DNA from: Acidimicrobiia bacterium
Lineage (GTDB): Bacteria > Actinomycetota > Acidimicrobiia > Spongiisociales > JAENVV01
DNA length: 49,593 bases
Direction of reading: 5' to 3'
Assembly (NCBI GenBank): GCA_016650365.1
Contig: JAENVV010000291.1
Span: 1 to 49,593 of the forward strand
A program made the position numbers and the translations under genes. Of this stretch, positions 42,367-49,593 are shown in pieces (position 1 is the first letter of the stretch; each line of letters starts with the position of its first letter). Below the pieces are notes generated by a model. That model was given only the letters and a program-made list of their open reading frames with translations, searched no databases and was not told where the DNA came from.

Positions 42367-43086
42367 TCAGAAATTCGAAAAGTCCGACAGCGAAACGCCG
42401 ATGGCGATGAAGACGATGGCGCTTATGAGAATGCTCAGTGCCGTCATGATTGTGATGATGGCGAAATAGGTGTTCAGATTGCTCGCCGCCTTCTCGAGTG
42501 ACTCGAGCGACCCGGTTCGTCGAGCGTTCTCAAGCGATGTGTTGGCTTTGAAAAGCATGACGGCCATCCAAATCACTACGACGGCGAAGGGGATTGTGAC
42601 AATCCCGAGCACGAGCAGTAGGCCCGACAGGCCAGTCACGATGCCGTTGATCACCAGCCAAAGCGGTTTGGGCATTTTGGCTGCCACTCGTTGCACGGTG
42701 CCGAGATCGGAGCCGGTCGCTGAAGATGAGACTATGGATGTCGTCGACGGTGTCTCCGGATCTGGCGACCAGCGGGCAGTCGGTGTGGAAACAGTTGGCT
42801 GATCGATCGAGCTTAGGCTTTCGAGGTCTGCAGGGTCGGCCAGGGTTGACGGGGTGGAAAAAGTCGATTCTGCCACCGTATCGCTCGCCGCGTCTGACGG
42901 CGGTATGCCGGTATCGTGCGGAACTGAAAACAGCTCGGAGCTGGCTATGGTCGCCCAGTCAGCCATTCCCGTCGTCCAGTAGTACTCGGTCCCCTTCACC
43001 TGACCGGACGTCACGAGGTCCTGTAACTCGACGAGGTCAATCGGCCCGTGTCGGTCTTTTCCCTGTGTGTGGTAGTACTCAGCCAT
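42367..43086 (-). CDS. GYF_2-domain membrane protein
   Basis: A 239-residue protein. Residues 1-50 form a GYF_2 domain (EYYHTQGKDRHGPIDLVELQD, then GTEYYWTTGMADWATI), thought to bind proline-rich peptides. Residues 50-130 are a Ser/Thr/Asp-rich linker. The C-terminal 100 residues hold three hydrophobic helices (PLWLVINGIVTGLSGLLLVL; IPFAVVVIWMAVMLF; FAIITIMTALSILISAIVF). Function unknown. ATG 43086 is chosen because TAACCT stands six bases before it; a GTG two codons earlier would overlap that spacer. Confidence 0.82.
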   Translation of the reverse strand: MAEYYHTQGKDRHGPIDLVELQDLVTSGQVKGTEYYWTTGMADWATIASSELFSVPHDTGIPPSDAASDTVAESTFSTPSTLADPADLESLSSIDQPTVSTPTARWSPDPETPSTTSIVSSSATGSDLGTVQRVAAKMPKPLWLVINGIVTGLSGLLLVLGIVTIPFAVVVIWMAVMLFKANTSLENARRTGSLESLEKAASNLNTYFAIITIMTALSILISAIVFIAIGVSLSDFSNF

Positions 43087-43092
43087 GGGCAC

Positions 43093-43098
43093 AGGTTA
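43093..43098 (-). promoter_or_regulatory. candidate -10 hexamer TAACCT for GYF_2 gene
   Basis: Six bases before the ATG at 43086. Leaderless start predicted. Confidence 0.5.
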
Positions 43099-43127
43099 CG
43101 CGTTCAAGCGAGCAAGAACACGCATTG

Positions 43128-43859
43128 TTACGGGCCGGTGACCGATATCGATCCAATGACCACATCCGTCGTTGGCCGATCGCCCGCTCCGGTGGGGATG
43201 GCGGCAATGGCGTCTACGACCTCCATACCGGCGGTTACCTCACCAAAAATGGTGTACGAATAGGGGAGACCATAATCCTCTTGCATAATGAAGAATTGGC
43301 TCCCGTTGGTGTTTGGCCCCGAGTTGGCCATGGCCACAATTCCCCGGTTGTACGCTCGGGGAGTGGTTAGCTCATCGGCGAACGAGTATCCCGGTCCGCC
43401 TCTCCCGGTCCCGGTTGGATCGCCGCCTTGGATCATGAAGCCTGGTATGACCCGGTGGAAAATCACCCCGTCGTAGTAACCCTGTTGTGCCAGAAACAGG
43501 AAGTTGTTGACGGTCTGGGGCGCCGAGTCTGCGAAAAAGTCGAGCACGATGTCGCCGAGATTGGTCGTGATGGTCGCCGTGTACTGTGCGGAGGGATCGA
43601 TGGCGAGCGCCGGCGGGCTGTCATAGGACAACCGTTCCGCCTCCCGGATGGTTGCTGGGGAACGAGCCGGTACCGACGGCACCGTGGTGTCTGTCGAATC
43701 GGCTGGCACCGATGAACTCGTCGAAAACTCGTCAGCTGCCAAAGTGTTTGACGTCGACACACCGTCGGAGGCATAGCCTTCAACCGAGGTTGACGGGCCA
43801 CACGCCGACACGAAAATGGTCAAGACCAGCGCGGTCAGGACCATGAATGTGGACCGCAT
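43128..43859 (-). CDS. cyclophilin-type peptidyl-prolyl isomerase, lipoprotein
   Basis: A 243-residue exported cyclophilin that speeds proline cis-trans isomerisation during folding outside the membrane. Signal peptide with lipobox FVSAC at 16-20, a Ser/Thr-rich linker of about 60 residues, then the cyclophilin fold: VIFHRVIPGFMIQGGDPTG, GIVAMANSGPNTNGSQFFI. The catalytic arginine is in FHRV. The C-terminal half is closely similar to the upstream cytoplasmic copy. Its ATG touches the TAA of that gene (TAATG), so they form a coupled pair. Confidence 0.93.
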   Translation of the reverse strand: MRSTFMVLTALVLTIFVSACGPSTSVEGYASDGVSTSNTLAADEFSTSSSVPADSTDTTVPSVPARSPATIREAERLSYDSPPALAIDPSAQYTATITTNLGDIVLDFFADSAPQTVNNFLFLAQQGYYDGVIFHRVIPGFMIQGGDPTGTGRGGPGYSFADELTTPRAYNRGIVAMANSGPNTNGSQFFIMQEDYGLPYSYTIFGEVTAGMEVVDAIAAIPTGAGDRPTTDVVIGSISVTGP

Positions 43860-44368
43860 TAGTTTTCGAGGATCTCCACTGCGGTGATCACACAATCCTG
43901 GTGCGGGCGGTCGCCTGGCCCCGTGGAGGTCGTAGCAATCGAGTCGACCGTGTCGAGCCCCTCAAGCACCTTCCCAAAGATTGTGTAGTCGTTGGGCAGC
44001 CCGGCATCTTTGTGGACGATGAAGAACTGGCTTCCGTTGGTGTTGGGTCCGGCATTGGCCATGGCCAGCGTACCCCGGCTGTACATGCCGCCTCCGTCGA
44101 GTTCGTCACGGAATTTGTATCCTGGCCCGCCGCGGCCGGTGCCAGTGGGGTCGCCACCCTGGATCATGAATGACTCGATGACGCGATGGAAAATCACCCC
44201 ATCGTAGAAACCATCCCTGGCAAGGAAGATGAAGTTATTGACGGCCAGCGGGGCACTGATCGCGTCAAGTTCGATTGTGATATCACCGTGGCTGGTGGTC
44301 AGCTTGGCTGTGTATGACTTGTCGAGGTCAATCGTGAGTGCCGGAGCGGCATCGTACTGAGATGGCAT
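43859..44368 (-). CDS. cyclophilin-type peptidyl-prolyl isomerase, cytoplasmic
   Basis: A 169-residue cyclophilin without signal peptide. Motifs: VIFHRVIESFMIQGGDPTG near 75-93, GTLAMANAGPNTNGSQFFI near 113-131 and YTIFGKVLEG. It is the first gene of a tandem pair with the lipoprotein version, presumably a duplication in which one copy gained an export signal. ATG 44368 begins MPSQYDAAP with AAAAGG upstream; a longer frame exists but adds only unrelated basic sequence. Confidence 0.93.
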   Translation of the reverse strand: MPSQYDAAPALTIDLDKSYTAKLTTSHGDITIELDAISAPLAVNNFIFLARDGFYDGVIFHRVIESFMIQGGDPTGTGRGGPGYKFRDELDGGGMYSRGTLAMANAGPNTNGSQFFIVHKDAGLPNDYTIFGKVLEGLDTVDSIATTSTGPGDRPHQDCVITAVEILEN

Positions 44369-44452
44369 GGTGGGAACCTTTTCATAGGGTTGACTGGTCG
44401 GTCGAATCCGAGTCCGGCACAATAGCCAAGCCGGGCGCGCTTTGGGAAACCC

Positions 44453-45283
44453 TCAGTAGAGGGCGTTGGCGAGTCGTTTGCGATAGATGCCGACGACCGG
44501 ATGGTCGTTCCCGAGCATGTCGAAGATCTCGATCATCGCCATCCGGGCTGTGTCACTGTCGTCATCGCGTTTCTCGATCGCCTCCAGCAATTCGTCGAAT
44601 GCAAGTTCGGGTTCGCCTGCCCCGGCTAGAGCTTTTGCGTACGAGACCAGGTTTTCGACTGTCGGATTCTCCGAAAACGCCACTCTGAACTCTTCCAGGT
44701 TGGCGCCCGCAGATGCCATTACGGCCAGAGCGCTGAGTCGTTTGGTCTCCTCGTCGGCTGGCAGCGTCGAGAGTACTTCGAGAGCTTCTTCCATACGGTC
44801 GGTGTCGATGTACAGCATCGCCAGAGTCTTGGCGGCGTCTTCGCTGGTTCGAAGCGTCAGGATGTTGCGGAGGGCGGCTTCGGCACCGGCGACATCGCCG
44901 GTATCGAGGAGGTCGAGGGCTGCTTCGACATCGGGATCAGTCAGCGGTCCCACAAACTGTTCGATGAATGATCGAAGTTCGGCCTCGGAAATGGCTCCGG
45001 AGAACTGCCCGACCGGTTTGCCGCCGACGAAAGCCACCACGGTGGGGATGCCTTGAACCTTCATTGATTGAGATAGCGCCTGGTTGGCGTCGACGTCGAC
45101 CTTGGCCAACTCGAACGCTCCGCCATAGTCTGCGGCGGCGGCCTCGAGCAGCGGACTCAAGGTCTTGCAGGGTCCGCACCATTCCGCCCAAAAGTCGACA
45201 AGAACCGGAACCTGGGTCGAGCGATCGACCACTTCGGTCATGAATTGCGCCTCAGAGACATCTTTTACATAAGGATTTGGCAT
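44453..45283 (-). CDS. thioredoxin-TPR co-chaperone, YbbN/CnoX-like
   Basis: A 276-residue protein: thioredoxin domain at 1-110 with WAEWCGPCKTLSPLL (CGPC intact, unlike E. coli YbbN), KVQGIPTVVAFVGGK with cis-proline, then a TPR-like helical region (PDVEAALDLLDTGDVAGAEAAL and later EPELAFDELLEAIEKRDDD). It likely protects or delivers oxidised client proteins to chaperones, by family knowledge. TAGGAT lies six bases before the ATG. The gene is divergent from dapA. Confidence 0.92.
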   Translation of the reverse strand: MPNPYVKDVSEAQFMTEVVDRSTQVPVLVDFWAEWCGPCKTLSPLLEAAAADYGGAFELAKVDVDANQALSQSMKVQGIPTVVAFVGGKPVGQFSGAISEAELRSFIEQFVGPLTDPDVEAALDLLDTGDVAGAEAALRNILTLRTSEDAAKTLAMLYIDTDRMEEALEVLSTLPADEETKRLSALAVMASAGANLEEFRVAFSENPTVENLVSYAKALAGAGEPELAFDELLEAIEKRDDDSDTARMAMIEIFDMLGNDHPVVGIYRKRLANALY

Positions 45284-45289
45284 GGGGAA

Positions 45290-45295
45290 ATCCTA
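45290..45295 (-). promoter_or_regulatory. candidate -10 hexamer TAGGAT for thioredoxin-TPR gene
   Basis: Six bases before the ATG at 45283. Leaderless start predicted. Confidence 0.5.
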
Positions 45296-45304
45296 GTTGC
45301 GGTT

Positions 45305-45322
45305 TGCGGGTTAGAACCCGCA
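45305..45322. promoter_or_regulatory. candidate operator palindrome between divergent promoters
   Basis: TGCGGGTT, two bases AG, AACCCGCA: perfect eight-base arms. It lies where the -35 of both the thioredoxin-TPR promoter and the dapA promoter should be, so a bound regulator could control both. Confidence 0.5.
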
Positions 45323-45343
45323 TGAAGTTCGAGCCAATGCGTG

Positions 45344-45349
45344 TAACCT
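45344..45349 (+). promoter_or_regulatory. candidate -10 hexamer TAACCT for dapA-rnj
   Basis: Seven bases before the ATG at 45357. Leaderless start predicted. Confidence 0.5.
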
Positions 45350-45356
45350 CATACCA

Positions 45357-46265
45357 ATGCCAACCGGTACCGGAACATCGATGCAAGCCCCGTTTGGAGC
45401 GGTCGTCACTGCGATGATTACTCCATTCGATTCTGACGGTTCGGTGCAGTACGACCAGTTCCATCGGTTGTGCCGATTTCTCATATCGCACGGTTCCGAT
45501 GCCCTCTTGGTGACCGGTACAACCGGAGAATCGCCCACCCTCACCTCATCGGAAAAACTGGCGTTGTATGCCGCGGCCGTTGAGGCCGTCGATGGCAAGG
45601 CCCCTGTGATAGCGGGAACGGGGACGTATGACACCCGCGCTTCGGTCGAGGCATCGAAGGCGGCTGCTGATCTGGGCGTCGACGGTCTATTGGCGGTTAC
45701 TCCCTACTATTCGAAGCCGAGCCAGCGGATGCTCATCGCCCACTTCACTGCCATTGCCGATGCCACCGACCTGCCGGTGCTTATCTACAACATTCCGGGT
45801 CGTACGGCGAGGCTCATCGAGATTCCAACTCTCGTCGAACTTGCCCAACATCCTCGAATTATCGGCACCAAGGATGCCGTCGGGGACGTGGGATTTTCCT
45901 CACGAACCAGACAGCAGGTTCCAGAGGACTTTGCGATTTACTCAGGAGATGATTCGATGACACTGCCCATAATGTCGGTGGGAGGGTGTGGAGTCGTCTC
46001 GGTGGCAAGCCACCTGGTCGGGCCCCAGATCAAAGCAATGGTGACGGCGGCAGGTTCAGGCGATCTGGCTGAGGCAACCCGGCTTCACGATGCACTGATG
46101 CCGACGTTCGAAGGTTGTTTTTTGGAGCCGAATCCGGTACCTCTCAAGGGCGCCATGTCGGCCCTGTGGGAGCCGATGGGTCCGCCCCGTCTTCCGTTGC
46201 TTCCAGCGCTTGCGGGGACGACTGCCACGTTGGTTGCCGCTGTGGGAAAGGTGCAATCTCTGTGA
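45357..46265 (+). CDS. dapA: 4-hydroxy-tetrahydrodipicolinate synthase
   Basis: Condenses pyruvate with aspartate semialdehyde, the committed step to diaminopimelate and lysine. 302 residues. Seen: TGTTGES near 53-59, LAVTPYYSKPSQ near 112-123, Y144 in LIYNIPGRT and Schiff-base lysine K172 in GTKDAVGD, YSGDDSMTLP. All key residues are present. The start ATG follows TAACCT by seven bases. Its TGA overlaps the GTG start of rnj, as in the actinobacterial dapA-rnj pair. Confidence 0.95.
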   Translation: MPTGTGTSMQAPFGAVVTAMITPFDSDGSVQYDQFHRLCRFLISHGSDALLVTGTTGESPTLTSSEKLALYAAAVEAVDGKAPVIAGTGTYDTRASVEASKAAADLGVDGLLAVTPYYSKPSQRMLIAHFTAIADATDLPVLIYNIPGRTARLIEIPTLVELAQHPRIIGTKDAVGDVGFSSRTRQQVPEDFAIYSGDDSMTLPIMSVGGCGVVSVASHLVGPQIKAMVTAAGSGDLAEATRLHDALMPTFEGCFLEPNPVPLKGAMSALWEPMGPPRLPLLPALAGTTATLVAAVGKVQSL

Positions 46266-47890
46266 GCGTCAAGATCACATTCCTCGGGGGGTTGGGCGAG
46301 ATTGGTCGCAACTGTGCCGCCATCGAACATGATGGGAAGATCGCCCTCGTTGACTGTGGGCTCATGTTCCCCGAAGCGGACATGCTCGGTGTTGACCTGG
46401 TTTTTCCGAACTGGGAATGGCTCATCGAGCGAAAGACAGACGTCGAATGCGTCATCGTCACCCACGGACACGAGGACCACGTCGGAGCCCTCGCCTACTT
46501 TCTTCAGGAGTTCCCGGGTCTACCCGTGTATGGCACCGAGCTATCGGTGGCACTGGCGAGAGGCCGGGTCGACGAAATAGGCGTCGAGGCCGATTTCATC
46601 GGTTGTGAGGACAACCGATGGGTTGAGCACGGGCCGTTTGGCTTCATGTTTGTTCCGGTCTCGCATTCCATTCCCCAAGGGGCCGGGATTGTATTTGACA
46701 CGCCGGAAGGTTTCGTCATTCATTCGGGTGACTTCAAGCTTGACCCCACCCCGGTCGATGGCCGCCCAACGGATCTTCAACAGTTTGCCCACTTCGGACG
46801 CGAGGGTGTTCGTTTGTTGATGGCCGACTCCACCAATGCCGAAATCCCTGGTTTTGTCCCTTCCGAGACGTCACTGGCGTCAGAGATCGGCGAGATCGTC
46901 AGTCACGCCGAAGGTCGAGTCGTCGCGGCCTGCTTCGCTTCGCACGTCCATCGGGTGCAGCAGATTGCCAATGCCGGGATTGCCGCCGGTCGCAAAGTGG
47001 CATTTGCCGGTAGGTCGATGCACCGGGTCTCGGCGGTCGGAACGGAGCTGGGAGTCCTCGATATTCCCGCCGAGAACATCATGGACATCCAGGACCTAAT
47101 GAAACTTCCCCCCCACGAGCAGCTGCTCATCACGACCGGTAGTCAGGGTGAGCCATTCGCGGCCCTGTCGCTCATGGCCGCCGGGCGTCACAAGTGGGTC
47201 ACTCTTGAACCGGAAGATACCGTTCTCATTTCGGCCACACCGATTCCTGGGAACGAAGCAGCTGTCTCGAAAGTCATCAGCAAGCTGAACCGGACGGGTG
47301 CGCGGGTGTATCACGGTCGCAACGCCAAGGTGCATGTTTCCGGGCATGCCGCCCGCGACGAATTGACCACATTTCTCAATGTCATTCGTCCTAAGAGCTT
47401 TGTCCCTGTTCATGGTGAGTACCGCCATTTGCGCGCCCATGCCGAACTGGCCGAACAGATGAAGGTGCCTGATGTCCACATTCTTGAGGATGGGGACGTG
47501 ATCGAGATCGTCGGAGACAAAACCATCGTGTCTCGTCGGGCGGTCGATGCCAGCTATGTCTACTTTGACGGTACGGGAGACGTGAACAATTCGGTGCTGC
47601 GGGCCCGCGGGCATCTCTCCGATGATGGAGTGGTCGTGGTCACGGTCGGGGTGCAGCGATCAGACAGCAGTGTCATTCTTGGACCCGATATCGATTCGCA
47701 TGGGTTTGCCGATGACCCTCGCCCGATCCTCGCCAAAGCGGCCGAGGCGGTTCGAGCGGCGGTTTCCGAGTTGAGCCCTCAGTCGGAGCTTGGTCAGTAT
47801 CAAAAGGCGGTCCGTTTGGCTGCCCAGCAGGTGATCAGGGCCGAGACGAGTCGCAAGCCAGTGGTCATCCCGGTTGTCCTCGAGGTATAG
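46262..47890 (+). CDS. rnj: ribonuclease J
   Basis: Metallo-beta-lactamase/beta-CASP ribonuclease with 5' exonuclease and endonuclease activity, central to mRNA turnover. 542 residues. Seen: VTHGHEDHVGA at 66-76 (HxHxDH zinc motif), IHSGDFKLD near 158-166, ADSTNAE near 188-194, beta-CASP motif around VVAACFASHVHRVQQ, and STPIPGN-like SATPIPGNE near 337-345, then VHGEYRHL. GTG 46262 overlaps the dapA stop (GTGA). A longer frame inside dapA has no matching residues. Followed by a GC-rich inverted repeat. Confidence 0.95.
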   Translation: MSVKITFLGGLGEIGRNCAAIEHDGKIALVDCGLMFPEADMLGVDLVFPNWEWLIERKTDVECVIVTHGHEDHVGALAYFLQEFPGLPVYGTELSVALARGRVDEIGVEADFIGCEDNRWVEHGPFGFMFVPVSHSIPQGAGIVFDTPEGFVIHSGDFKLDPTPVDGRPTDLQQFAHFGREGVRLLMADSTNAEIPGFVPSETSLASEIGEIVSHAEGRVVAACFASHVHRVQQIANAGIAAGRKVAFAGRSMHRVSAVGTELGVLDIPAENIMDIQDLMKLPPHEQLLITTGSQGEPFAALSLMAAGRHKWVTLEPEDTVLISATPIPGNEAAVSKVISKLNRTGARVYHGRNAKVHVSGHAARDELTTFLNVIRPKSFVPVHGEYRHLRAHAELAEQMKVPDVHILEDGDVIEIVGDKTIVSRRAVDASYVYFDGTGDVNNSVLRARGHLSDDGVVVVTVGVQRSDSSVILGPDIDSHGFADDPRPILAKAAEAVRAAVSELSPQSELGQYQKAVRLAAQQVIRAETSRKPVVIPVVLEV

Positions 47891-47920
47891 GTCCGGTTGG
47901 GCGCTCGCCTGATTCGCGCG

Positions 47921-47944
47921 CTCCGCGCGATTGATCGCGCGGAG
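47921..47944. terminator. 11-bp inverted repeat between rnj and ftsK
   Basis: CTCCGCGCGAT, TG, ATCGCGCGGAG: perfect eleven-base arms with a two-base centre. It starts 31 bases after the rnj stop. It could be an I-shaped (T-less) terminator or a regulator site ahead of ftsK; its -10 is 28 bases further on. Confidence 0.5.
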
Positions 47945-47971
47945 GTGGTTGGTGCAGGGGCCATAACCGTG

Positions 47972-47977
47972 TATCGT
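47972..47977 (+). promoter_or_regulatory. candidate -10 hexamer TATCGT for ftsK
   Basis: Eight bases before the ATG at 47986. Leaderless start predicted. Confidence 0.45.
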
Positions 47978-47985
47978 GAAAACCA

Positions 47986-49593
47986 ATGGCAAAGAAGACA
48001 CCCACCCGTCCAGGGGCTAACGGTCGGAAACGGGTGTCTCCCACCACGAACAAACGAAAAACTCCGGTCAAGAACAGGACCACGCTGGCTTCCCTGTTCG
48101 AGTCGCTTAGGCGTCGGCTGGGGTCCCAAACCGACGATGTCTGGGGCGTAGCCCTGGTCGTTTTGGCCATGCTCATCGGCCTGGCCTTCTTCGGGAATGC
48201 CGGACCGTTTGGTTCATGGATCACCGCCGGACTGACGTTCTCGTTCGGTCTGTGGGCGTATCTGATACCGGTACTTTTCACAACGGTAGGCGTGATTCTC
48301 ATTGTCGGCAATCCTCGCACCGACTACCCGAAGATCGGTATTGGCACCACGGTGTCCTATCTCGGGGCGTTGTCACTGTTCCACCTTCTCACCGGAGCTG
48401 TGGAACTATTCGGCAACGCCGAGCTCATTCGAGCGCGGGGCGGGGCCATCGGTTCGCTCGTTTCCTTTCCGATGAGCCGGGTCATCGGATTCTGGGGCGC
48501 CTTCGTCGTGTTATCCGCTCTGACATCGATGGGTATTCTTCTCGCCACCAGAACGAGTGTTCGCGAACTGTTCCTTGGCTTCAGGGCCGTCGGCAAGCGG
48601 CTCAAGACCTGGGCTGGTGGCCTCAGGATTGATCTACCAGACAAGGCCCCCGCCCAACGACCCCGTCACGTGGCGAGCAAAGCGCCTTCGGCCCATCGAC
48701 CCAAGTTGAAGAAGCCGGCGTCGGCGCCAGAAAAGTCGCGGCCCGAGCCGGTGAAGAAGGCCAAGAAAGAGGCGATTCCTGCGGTAAACCGGGTGGCAGA
48801 CAAGGCCTACCAATTGCCTCCGATCGAACTGTTGCGAGAAAGCAAGGCGGAGAGCCATAATCGGCGGGCCCTCGAAGAAACTGCCGCCGACCTCGAAGAA
48901 ACACTCCGCCAGCACGGGGTCGATGCCAAGTTGACCAAGATCGTCCCCGGACCGACGGTGACCCGGTACGAAATCGAGCTGGCTGCCGGCGTCAAGGTTT
49001 CGCGGGTAACGAACCTGGCGACCGACATTGCCTACGCGATGGCAACGCCCGACGTTCGGTTGCTTGCCCCGATTCCCGGCAAGTCCGCCATTGGGGTTGA
49101 GGTGCCGAATCGTAAGCGTCGCATGGTCACGCTTGGAGACATTCTGCGTACCCAGGAGGCTCACGACGAAACCCACCCGATGACAGTCGGGATCGGCATG
49201 GACATCAATAGTCGGGCCGCTCTCGTGAATCTGTCCGAGCTACCCCACGTTCTCATTGCAGGCGCTACCGGAGCCGGAAAGTCGTCTTGTATGAACTCGC
49301 TCATCACTTCGATCCTCATGCGAGCGCATCCCGACGAGGTCCGCATGATCATGGTGGATCCGAAACGAGTGGAGCTGGGCCAATACAACGGCGTCCCGCA
49401 TCTGCTGACCCGGGTCATCACGAATCCCAAGAAGGCCAATGAGGTCCTCAAGTGGGCGGTTGACGAGATGGACCGTCGGTACGACCTTCTGGCCGACTCG
49501 GGAGTACGCGATATCGGCGGCTACCACGAGAAGTGGGATGCAGGCGGTATCGACGAGGAAGGGTTTGACCGATTCCCGTACCTCGTCATCCTC
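47986..49593 (+). CDS. ftsK: DNA translocase FtsK (C-terminus outside window)
   Basis: Membrane-anchored, septum-located DNA pump that clears chromosomes at division. 536 codons are present before the window ends. Seen: a basic N-terminus (MAKKTPTRPG), four hydrophobic helices from about 53 to 190, a basic linker (KKPASAPEKSRPEPVKKAKK), the start of the motor (PGPTVTRYEIELAAGVKVSRV) and Walker A IAGATGAGKSSCMNSL near 424-439, VDPKRVELGQYNGVPHLLT. The sequence stops just inside the Walker B strand (FPYLVIL), so the DEL motif and gamma domain are not visible. ATG 47986 follows TATCGT. Confidence 0.94.
   Translation, partial: MAKKTPTRPGANGRKRVSPTTNKRKTPVKNRTTLASLFESLRRRLGSQTDDVWGVALVVLAMLIGLAFFGNAGPFGSWITAGLTFSFGLWAYLIPVLFTTVGVILIVGNPRTDYPKIGIGTTVSYLGALSLFHLLTGAVELFGNAELIRARGGAIGSLVSFPMSRVIGFWGAFVVLSALTSMGILLATRTSVRELFLGFRAVGKRLKTWAGGLRIDLPDKAPAQRPRHVASKAPSAHRPKLKKPASAPEKSRPEPVKKAKKEAIPAVNRVADKAYQLPPIELLRESKAESHNRRALEETAADLEETLRQHGVDAKLTKIVPGPTVTRYEIELAAGVKVSRVTNLATDIAYAMATPDVRLLAPIPGKSAIGVEVPNRKRRMVTLGDILRTQEAHDETHPMTVGIGMDINSRAALVNLSELPHVLIAGATGAGKSSCMNSLITSILMRAHPDEVRMIMVDPKRVELGQYNGVPHLLTRVITNPKKANEVLKWAVDEMDRRYDLLADSGVRDIGGYHEKWDAGGIDEEGFDRFPYLVIL

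Noticed and set aside
1-49593. tRNA, rRNA, insertion sequences, attachment sites or prophage genes
   Set aside because: I looked for conserved tRNA arms, transposase motifs and terminal repeats by eye and found none; a dedicated scan could still find a tRNA I missed.

Overview
The window looks like chromosomal DNA of a high-GC actinobacterium. The reasons are: a mycobacterial-type LexA box (TCGAAC-N4-GTTCGA) in front of a dnaE2 gene; an lhr-nei pair arranged as in mycobacteria; a peptidase M16-dapB then dapA-rnj-ftsK core like the one in Streptomyces; DUF4032 and TIGR03084-type proteins; and many genes with a -10 hexamer (TANNNT) only 6-8 bases before the start codon, which suggests leaderless mRNAs. 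A deep lineage such as Acidimicrobiia is possible, but no rRNA is present to place it. Genes are packed tightly, usually with ATGA/GTGA overlaps inside operons and convergent genes that overlap or abut at their stop codons. No tRNA, rRNA, CRISPR array, prophage or insertion sequence was recognised.

Layout. 1-5.6 kb: catabolic genes (SDR plus aldo/keto reductase, methylmalonate-semialdehyde dehydrogenase, DinB-like protein, two-subunit aconitase X). 5.6-9.0 kb: SOS-controlled error-prone polymerase dnaE2 without imuA or imuB nearby. 9.0-13.3 kb: cytoplasmic molybdopterin oxidoreductase, MFS transporter, and a nuclease-like protein with a winged helix. 13.3-17.6 kb: two unusual fusions (phosphoribosyltransferase plus hydrolase; type II dehydroquinase plus alpha/beta hydrolase), a YhhN protein and a lipoate-ligase-like protein. 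17.6-21.6 kb: lipoprotein, ABC exporter, PLP dehydratase, and a small Cys-containing protein.

21.6-22.8 kb holds the most novel item: three tandem copies of a 65-69 residue exported peptide gene. Each copy has its own upstream element and its own downstream hairpin, and all end in the identical hexapeptide RGSTWG. 22.8-29 kb: universal stress protein, flavin-reductase-like protein, SDR and FG-GAP-like lipoprotein in one run, then DUF427, DUF4032 and DUF971 genes and a 61-residue protein. 28.2-33.4 kb: DNA repair pair nei and lhr. 33.4-39.8 kb: a second nuclease-like protein, then a five-gene run VWA - MoxR-like AAA - LOG - TIGR03084 - BtpA. The AAA protein has altered Walker motifs.

40-49.6 kb: housekeeping block with M16 peptidase, dapB, membrane proteins, two cyclophilins, thioredoxin-TPR protein, dapA, rnj (RNase J) and a truncated ftsK. 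DapA and DapB serve lysine/diaminopimelate synthesis. A perfect 8+8 palindrome lies between the divergent thioredoxin-TPR and dapA promoters.
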